Assembly (NCBI GenBank): GCA_029933635.1 | Contig: JAOZNS010000025.1 | Span: 1 to 20,114 of the forward strand | Source of the DNA: Candidatus Zixiibacteriota bacterium | GTDB taxonomy: Bacteria > Zixibacteria > MSB-5A5 > SM1-73 | Direction of reading: 5' to 3' | DNA length: 20,114 nt | In this document: positions 14,941-20,114 of the stretch, piece by piece | Numbering within the stretch: the stretch's first letter is position 1 | Layout: every line of letters starts with the position of its first letter | The notes under the pieces: model-generated | What the model saw: the letters and a program-made list of their open reading frames with translations, nothing else | The model's database searches: none | Told to the model about the DNA's origin: nothing | Position numbers and translations under genes: made by a program

Positions 14941-15309
14941 ATGAAGATACTGGTGGCAGATGACGATCCGATCATTCGCAAGCTCCTCTTTGAAGTTTTG
15001 ACTGCTGACGGACATCAGGTAACCATCACCGAGAATGGAGCCGAAGCCTTAAAACAGGCGCAGATACAGTCCTTTGAGCTTGTCTTTCTGGACGTGCATA
15101 TGCCAAGGATGAATGGATTAGAAGCTTTAATTGAGATCCGAAAGCTCTATCCCAGGATGATGGTGGCCATGATGGACAGCTATCCTGATCAACTGGTAAG
15201 TCAAGCCAAAAAAGAGGGGGCCCTAACCTGTATTCATAAGCCTTTTGACTTAGAGGAGATAAGAAGGGTGATTGACCAGGTTGGAAATTCGAGTCGGGAG
15301 GGAAATTAA
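14941..15309 (+). CDS. Single-domain response regulator with atypical switch residue
   Basis: 122 residues, a lone receiver (CheY-like) domain. Acidic pocket DDD (7-9), phospho-acceptor Asp51 in FLDVHMPRMNG, and Lys100 in HKPFDLEEI are all present. The position that is normally Thr/Ser in the switch motif (usual MMTGY) is Asp79 in VAMMDSYPDQ. There is no output domain. An AGGGGAG element gives a good ribosome-binding site. The gene lies between two histidine kinase genes and is followed after 3 nt by the second. It is a likely phosphate shuttle or protein-interaction module; the Asp at the switch position may alter or lock its signalling state. Confidence 0.92.
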   Translation: MKILVADDDPIIRKLLFEVLTADGHQVTITENGAEALKQAQIQSFELVFLDVHMPRMNGLEALIEIRKLYPRMMVAMMDSYPDQLVSQAKKEGALTCIHKPFDLEEIRRVIDQVGNSSREGN

Positions 15310-15312
15310 AAA

Positions 15313-17019
15313 GTGTTGAGTCAAACTCAATCGGTTAAGATTTTGGTGGTAGATGATGAGGAAATCATGCTAAAGCTCGCCTGTGACGCTTTGCGCAGTC
15401 AGGGTCATCAGGTGGCCAGCGCTTCTGGCGCTTTGGAGGCTTTAGATAAGCTGAAGCAGGAGAGGTTCGATTTCATCCTCACCGATATTAAGATGCCGGA
15501 GATGGATGGGATGGAATTGATTCAGACAGCCCATCAGATAGATCCCTCCATGGGTGCCATCTTCATGACCGGATATGCCAGCCTAGATACCGCCAAAAAA
15601 GCAATCCAGGAGGGGGCCTACGATTACATACTCAAACCTTTCGATCTTCAGGAAATTAGAGACGCGGTGAATCAGGCAATTAAGAAAAGAGAACAAACCT
15701 TAAAGAGGGCAAGAACCAATGGGATCAACCAAATCTTTGAGTTGAACCAAAAACTGTATTCTGCCGGCGATAGCGAAAGCTTGCTAAAACTTTGTTTACA
15801 ATCCGCCTTGATGCAAAGCAGGCTCAAAAAGGGGATGATCTTATACTGGAGACAAGAAAACAACGAGCTCAAGATCTTGCAAGCTAAGGATCCAGAAAAG
15901 AATCTCTTTGTGGGGACTACGGCAAAGATAGACCCAGAGCTGTTGGCGGAATGGTCGCAGAAAAAGGAGGTGCTTTTGATCAAAAGCCTGAGGGATTATT
16001 CTTTCTTCTCTGACCTAACCAGATTGCTTCCCCGTTCCTCCAGGTTAGATGAGCTTCTCCAGCTGGAGGGTGAAGCGATCCTCATCCCTTTGGTGAAAGC
16101 CGAATCCGCCTGTGGAGTCCTAACATTAGTTAAGACGCCTGAGGAGCAGATGCTTCAAGAGGAGGATCTGAAGCTTCTAAGCATTCTGGGAATTCAAACT
16201 GCCATCTCTTTGGAAAACATTAGATTGCTGAACAATGCTCAGCAATCATACCGGGAGCTACAGAGCCTTCAGGATCAGATCATCAGCCTGGAAAAGATGG
16301 CTATTCGAGGGAGAATCTCAGCCGAGATCGGGCACGAGCTGAATAATTATCTGACCGTCCTTTGGGGCAATTTCGAAATACTAAGCATGAAGATAAGAAA
16401 AGCAGAACTGCACTCATTGAACAGGCAACTGGAGACCATCTCTGCCAGCCTTGACAGAATAAAAAGATTTGCCGACGGGCTTATGGATTTTTCTGCCCTG
16501 AAGGCAGAAAAAAAGGAATGTGATATAAATGATCTGATTCAAAGGACCCTTCTTTTCATAAAACCTCAGAACATTTTCAAAAACATCTCCTTGGTTACCG
16601 AGCTTAAACCCAACCTACCACATCTGGTGGTAGATGCGGGACAGATCCAACAGGTGCTATATAATCTTCTGAACAATGCCGCGGATGCCATGGGAAAAAG
16701 AAAGGGCGAAGGAGGAACCATAACCGTGGGCACCGATTATCATCCGGAAAAGGAGTCGGTGGAGATATGGGTTAAGGATACAGGAAAAGGGATGACCAAA
16801 GATCAGCTGGAGAAGATCTTTCAAACGGGTTTTACCACCAAGGAATTTGGTCACGGAATGGGACTGTCCATATGCAGGAAGATAGTTGAGGATCATAACG
16901 GAACCATTCAAGCCGAAAGTCAATTGAATAAGGGAACGACCTTTAGAGTTAAGTTACCTTTAAAGAGAAAAGATAAGGATACCTCCTCTACTACATCGGA
17001 GGGACAAGGACAACTTTGA
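15313..17019 (+). CDS. Soluble response-regulator/histidine kinase hybrid (REC-GAF-like-HisKA-HATPase)
   Basis: 568 residues, no membrane segment. The N-terminal receiver (8-125) is canonical: DDE pocket, Asp58 in ILTDIKMPEMDG, Thr86 in FMTGY, Lys108 in LKPFD. The region at about 150-305 resembles a GAF domain (AILIPLVKAESACGVLTL, then LLSILGIQTAISLENIRLL). A coiled coil leads to EIGHELNNYLTVLWGN with His341. The ATPase domain has NLLNNAADAM (451-460), DTGKGM, IFQTGFTT and GHGMGLS. The start codon is GTG, with GGGAGG about 10 nt upstream, only 3 nt after the preceding receiver stop. It is probably phosphorylated at its receiver by the membrane kinase. No DNA-binding output is attached or encoded nearby. 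Confidence 0.92.
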   Translation: MLSQTQSVKILVVDDEEIMLKLACDALRSQGHQVASASGALEALDKLKQERFDFILTDIKMPEMDGMELIQTAHQIDPSMGAIFMTGYASLDTAKKAIQEGAYDYILKPFDLQEIRDAVNQAIKKREQTLKRARTNGINQIFELNQKLYSAGDSESLLKLCLQSALMQSRLKKGMILYWRQENNELKILQAKDPEKNLFVGTTAKIDPELLAEWSQKKEVLLIKSLRDYSFFSDLTRLLPRSSRLDELLQLEGEAILIPLVKAESACGVLTLVKTPEEQMLQEEDLKLLSILGIQTAISLENIRLLNNAQQSYRELQSLQDQIISLEKMAIRGRISAEIGHELNNYLTVLWGNFEILSMKIRKAELHSLNRQLETISASLDRIKRFADGLMDFSALKAEKKECDINDLIQRTLLFIKPQNIFKNISLVTELKPNLPHLVVDAGQIQQVLYNLLNNAADAMGKRKGEGGTITVGTDYHPEKESVEIWVKDTGKGMTKDQLEKIFQTGFTTKEFGHGMGLSICRKIVEDHNGTIQAESQLNKGTTFRVKLPLKRKDKDTSSTTSEGQGQL

Positions 17020-17150
17020 CTTTAAAAATAATGGTGGATGTCAGAAATTGTCAGCTAAAGTTTTTAATCCATAGGTCGATTAAGAATATAACTTGTTCTT
17101 ATAAATAGAATTCATTAAATAATCTGGGGGGATTCTATAACTCCTTTGGA

Positions 17151-17172
17151 TCTTCTTACTGGTTGGTATAAA
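17151..17172 (+). promoter_or_regulatory. Weak candidate promoter before the TonB-receptor gene
   Basis: TATAAA (17167-17172) matches the -10 consensus at five of six positions, with a poor TTGGAT-like -35 about 15 nt upstream. Transcription would begin about 20-25 nt before the start codon. The preceding 130 nt are AT-rich and hold no gene. Confidence 0.25.
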
Positions 17173-17201
17173 ACAAATCTTTCAAAAAAGGAGGGCCTAA
17201 A

Positions 17202-19901
17202 TTGAATGCTAAAATCAAAGTCTTAAAGGAAAATTTATCAGGCGGAAGGCTATTTTTGGTAGCCTGCCTGTTTATTCTGTTCTTGGCTCAAGCCAGTTGG
17301 TCCGGGACTGCCGGAAAGATCGCAGGAGTGGTGAGAGACGCAGAGACGAAACTCCCCCTGCCAGGTGCCAGCATACTGATCAAAGGCACCAGCATCGGAA
17401 CCTCCGCCGATGAGGATGGAGAATACTTTATCCTCGATGTTCCAGTAGGAACCTATACCGTTGAAGCTACCCTGATAGGGTATCAATCGGTCATCCAAAC
17501 CCAGGTGACGGTGCTTTTAGATCTGACCACACCTCTGGATTTCGAACTGACCTCTGCACCTATCGAGTTAAAAAAGGGAGTTACGGTGGTGGCAACCCGT
17601 CCATTGATTCAAAAGGATTTAACCTCATCCACGGATTTCGTCATCAGAGAACAGCTGGATTATCTTCCCAATGCGGTGGGAATACAGCCGGTGATCTCCA
17701 ACTTAGCTGGAACGGTAGAGGATGAATATGGTTTACTTCATGTTCGAGGTGGGCGGGAAGCCACGGTGAGCTATTTTCTGGATGACATTTATATCCAGGA
17801 TCCGTTGGTCGGATATCCTGGAACCCGTGTGCCTCCGGAGGCTCTGGAGGAGCTAAATCTCACCACCGGTGGCTTCACTGCAGAATATGGAGAGGCTCTC
17901 TCTGGGGTGGTCAATGCCATCACCCGGGAGGGAGGATCCGTCTTCACCGGTAAGATCAAAGCCTACGACGGATTGATCCACTCCTATAACGTGGAATCTG
18001 GCGAATATGAAAAGCTTAGGAGAAATAATAACAACTCTGTGGTTATCAACTTGGGGGGTCCTTTGACCTTCAGACAGAGTGATAAGGCAACCTTCTTTTT
18101 CTCCGGAGAGAAGATATGGAATGATGGCTATCTTCCTCATAACAGCAGAGAACTCACCACCGGGACCGGAAAGATAAGCCTGCGCCCCACCAATAATCTT
18201 AAGATAGTTTTAAGCGGCAACTACTATACCCGGGATCTGTTGAGATATGTACATAGGGATGTTAACAACATCTCCTATGATTTCAACTTAGATGGGCTGG
18301 GAAAGGTTCATAACCGGTCATATAGCTTCGGTGCGAAGTTAACTTATCCTGCTTCTAAGAACACCTTCTACACCGTAAAGGTCAATCACTTCTATACCGA
18401 CATCAAGTTGGCGCCCGAACATCTTTTTGATCTTTACTGGGACCAATGGCCGGGATACGAGGAAGATTCCAATGGAGTCTACATAGGCACCATCGATGAC
18501 AATAACTACCTTCCTTCAGAGAAGTATTTTTACACCGGTTTCACCTCTGCTCCAGACTTTTACCCGGTGTATCATTATCGAAGAACTAAATACACCAGTC
18601 TGGGTCTGGATGTGGTCAGTCAGGTGGACAAACATAATCAGATCAAATTTGGAGGAGAGTATCGAGCCAACCGCCTGAAATGGGATGATAAACAGTTTTT
18701 CAACGTTCGACCTTATGGGGAGAGGTATGAAGTTAATCCTAACTATGCCGCCTTTTATGTTCAGGATAAAATCGAGTTGAGGGATATAATTGTAAATGCA
18801 GGCTTGCGTTTGGACTATCTGGATGCGGACATCGACTTCTGGAATGACCCGGTGACCAAGGAGAGGAAGGTTCATACCAGCGCCAAAACCCAGCTGAGCC
18901 CACGACTGGGAATCTCCCATCCAATCTCTGATCGAACGGTAGTCCATTTCAGCTACGGATACTATTTTCAAGTTCCGCCCTATCAATACATGTTCACCAA
19001 TCTTCAGGCAGACCTTTCCACTGGATTTCCTTTGGTGGGAAATCCGGATATGGAGGCGGAAAAAAGCATTGCTTATGAGTTGGGTATAAATCATGCTCTC
19101 TCGGACGACATCACCATGAAGGTGACCACTTACTATAAGGATTTAAATCATCTGGCTTCTACCCGCCAGGTGGTTTATCCTGGAGGCTCCTATACTCAAT
19201 TTGTCAACGCAGATTATGGAACCGCTAAGGGTGTGGATGTGATTATAACAAAAAGGCCCAACCATAAGAACCTTTCCGGAACCATCAACTACTCCTACAT
19301 GATAGCCAAGGGAAATACCTCCACCCCCTATGAGGGGTATTACGACTACTTTACCCAAGGGACCAATGCTCCGGTATGGCCGGTAAGAGAATATCCTTTG
19401 GCTTTCGATCAACGACACACCCTTACCGTAAATTTAGATTACCGGGCTCCCCGAGATTGGAAAAGGAAGTTTGCTGGATTAACCTTGCCCGGTGCATGGG
19501 GATTGAACCTCTTGGCCAAGTATGGAAGCGGAATGCCTTATACCAAGACCGACGAACAGGGAAATCGTCTGGGCAGTCTAAACGAAGGGAGGATGCCAGC
19601 CACATATCGGGTGGATTTAAAATTCAACAAGGACTTTTATCTGTTCAAGGATAAAGGAATCCATCTTTCCTTCTTCACCGAGGTGGAGAATCTTTTCGAC
19701 CGAAGAAATATATTGCACGTCTATTCCAACACTGGAAAGCCGGACGATGATGGCTATCATTATGAGTTGACCGTTGATCCAGATGGGGATGGACCTTTTA
19801 CCGCCGAAGATGTGAATCGATATCATCGACTTTTAGCCAGAGATCCACAAAACTACGATGCTCCCCGGACCATACGGTGGGGAGTTGAGTTCGTTTTTTA
19901 A
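17202..19901 (+). CDS. TonB-dependent receptor with N-terminal carboxypeptidase-regulatory-like domain
   Basis: 899 residues. The start is TTG, chosen because AAGGAGGG lies 6 nt upstream; the nearby ATG at 17206 is out of frame and stops after six codons. A signal peptide (1 to about 36) is followed by a beta-sandwich domain (about 38-115) with GVVRDAETKLPLPGASILIK, TSADEDGEYFILDVPVG and TYTVEATLIGYQS. The plug domain follows (about 125-235: LHVRGGREATVSYFLDDIYI, then GFTAEYGEALSGVVNAITREG). The rest is a long outer-membrane barrel rich in aromatic alternating strands, ending RTIRWGVEFVF with the C-terminal Phe typical of BAM substrates. No SusD partner is visible. A secreted protein starts 20 nt downstream, suggesting an operon. 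Transported substrate unknown. Confidence 0.92.
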   Translation: MNAKIKVLKENLSGGRLFLVACLFILFLAQASWSGTAGKIAGVVRDAETKLPLPGASILIKGTSIGTSADEDGEYFILDVPVGTYTVEATLIGYQSVIQTQVTVLLDLTTPLDFELTSAPIELKKGVTVVATRPLIQKDLTSSTDFVIREQLDYLPNAVGIQPVISNLAGTVEDEYGLLHVRGGREATVSYFLDDIYIQDPLVGYPGTRVPPEALEELNLTTGGFTAEYGEALSGVVNAITREGGSVFTGKIKAYDGLIHSYNVESGEYEKLRRNNNNSVVINLGGPLTFRQSDKATFFFSGEKIWNDGYLPHNSRELTTGTGKISLRPTNNLKIVLSGNYYTRDLLRYVHRDVNNISYDFNLDGLGKVHNRSYSFGAKLTYPASKNTFYTVKVNHFYTDIKLAPEHLFDLYWDQWPGYEEDSNGVYIGTIDDNNYLPSEKYFYTGFTSAPDFYPVYHYRRTKYTSLGLDVVSQVDKHNQIKFGGEYRANRLKWDDKQFFNVRPYGERYEVNPNYAAFYVQDKIELRDIIVNAGLRLDYLDADIDFWNDPVTKERKVHTSAKTQLSPRLGISHPISDRTVVHFSYGYYFQVPPYQYMFTNLQADLSTGFPLVGNPDMEAEKSIAYELGINHALSDDITMKVTTYYKDLNHLASTRQVVYPGGSYTQFVNADYGTAKGVDVIITKRPNHKNLSGTINYSYMIAKGNTSTPYEGYYDYFTQGTNAPVWPVREYPLAFDQRHTLTVNLDYRAPRDWKRKFAGLTLPGAWGLNLLAKYGSGMPYTKTDEQGNRLGSLNEGRMPATYRVDLKFNKDFYLFKDKGIHLSFFTEVENLFDRRNILHVYSNTGKPDDDGYHYELTVDPDGDGPFTAEDVNRYHRLLARDPQNYDAPRTIRWGVEFVF

Positions 19902-19921
19902 CAAATACAGGAGGTAACTAA

Positions 19922-20114
19922 ATGGATAGAAGAAAACTGATACTTTTGGTGGCTCCCCTTTTCCTGATTTTCCTTTCAGGAGAAGCAAGCTCAAAGGAAC
20001 AAGCCAGCTTGGAGCCTCCCACTCCGATGCAGGATCAGATCATTCATAACAAGGGGAATATCGCCACCACGGTGCAGAACTGGGGACAGATAGGAGGTCA
20101 AAGCCATCTGGGAT
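19922..20114 (+). CDS. Secreted protein, N-terminal fragment (runs off the right edge)
   Basis: The first 64 codons of a gene whose ATG has AGGAGGT 6 nt upstream, only 20 nt behind the TonB-receptor stop. Residues about 4-24 (RKLILLVAPLFLIFLSGEAS) form a signal peptide. The mature start contains HNKGNIATTVQNWGQIGG. I recall a similar N(K/I)GNIxTTxxNWG opening in large secreted proteins of uncultivated FCB-related bacteria that often end in a T9SS-type tail; this is memory, not a search. The product is probably a surface or exported partner of the receptor. Function unknown. Confidence 0.72.
   Translation, partial: MDRRKLILLVAPLFLIFLSGEASSKEQASLEPPTPMQDQIIHNKGNIATTVQNWGQIGGQSHLG

Noticed and set aside
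18516..19094. Long minus-strand open frame of 192 codons inside the TonB-receptor gene
   Set aside because: It is fully embedded antisense to a clear receptor barrel, has no family resemblance and no good ribosome-binding site; it is a shadow of the coding strand.

Overview
The window is bacterial chromosome of moderate GC content, densely coding, from a diderm (outer-membrane) bacterium. A SprA-type outer-membrane protein, a secreted protein with a FlgD-like/type IX secretion (T9SS)-style C-terminal domain, and a TonB-dependent receptor with an N-terminal carboxypeptidase-regulatory-like domain together point to the Fibrobacteres-Chlorobi-Bacteroidetes (FCB) group or one of the uncultured lineages around it (Zixibacteria, KSB1, WOR-3, Marinimicrobia and similar). 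The exact phylum cannot be fixed by reading. I saw no rRNA, tRNA, CRISPR array or insertion sequence.

Left part (1-3.9 kb, minus strand): a SprA-like protein runs off the left edge, behind murB (peptidoglycan precursor synthesis). Then comes a stand-alone pair of ACT domains resembling the regulatory half of aspartate kinase. This gene is divergent from hisS, and the 420-nt space between them carries plausible promoters in both directions. Each predicted transcript starts in a strongly self-complementary leader.

Middle (3.9-9.3 kb, plus strand): hisS; a small two-TM protein with a PH-like tail; argF (ornithine carbamoyltransferase); a fused glutamate formiminotransferase/formimidoyl-THF cyclodeaminase; and a PHP-family phosphoesterase followed by a terminator-like hairpin. 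The theme is amino-acid and one-carbon housekeeping metabolism.

Right part (9.4-20.1 kb, plus strand): a secreted HExxH putative metalloprotease whose stop codon overlaps the start of an ECF-transporter S-component-like membrane protein. After a 418-nt, dyad-rich intergenic stretch comes a four-gene signalling cluster: a PF04392-type periplasmic binding protein, a membrane histidine kinase (ATGA overlap), a single-domain response regulator with an unusual switch residue, and a soluble REC-(GAF-like)-histidine kinase. No DNA-binding output protein is present, so this looks like a self-contained ligand-sensing phosphorelay. The window ends with a TonB-dependent receptor and the start of a secreted protein 20 nt behind it.

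The most distinctive items are the binding-protein/kinase/orphan-receiver/hybrid-kinase cluster, the two facing structured leaders around 3.49-3.75 kb, and the surface-export theme (SprA-like protein, FlgD-like tail, TonB receptor plus secreted partner).
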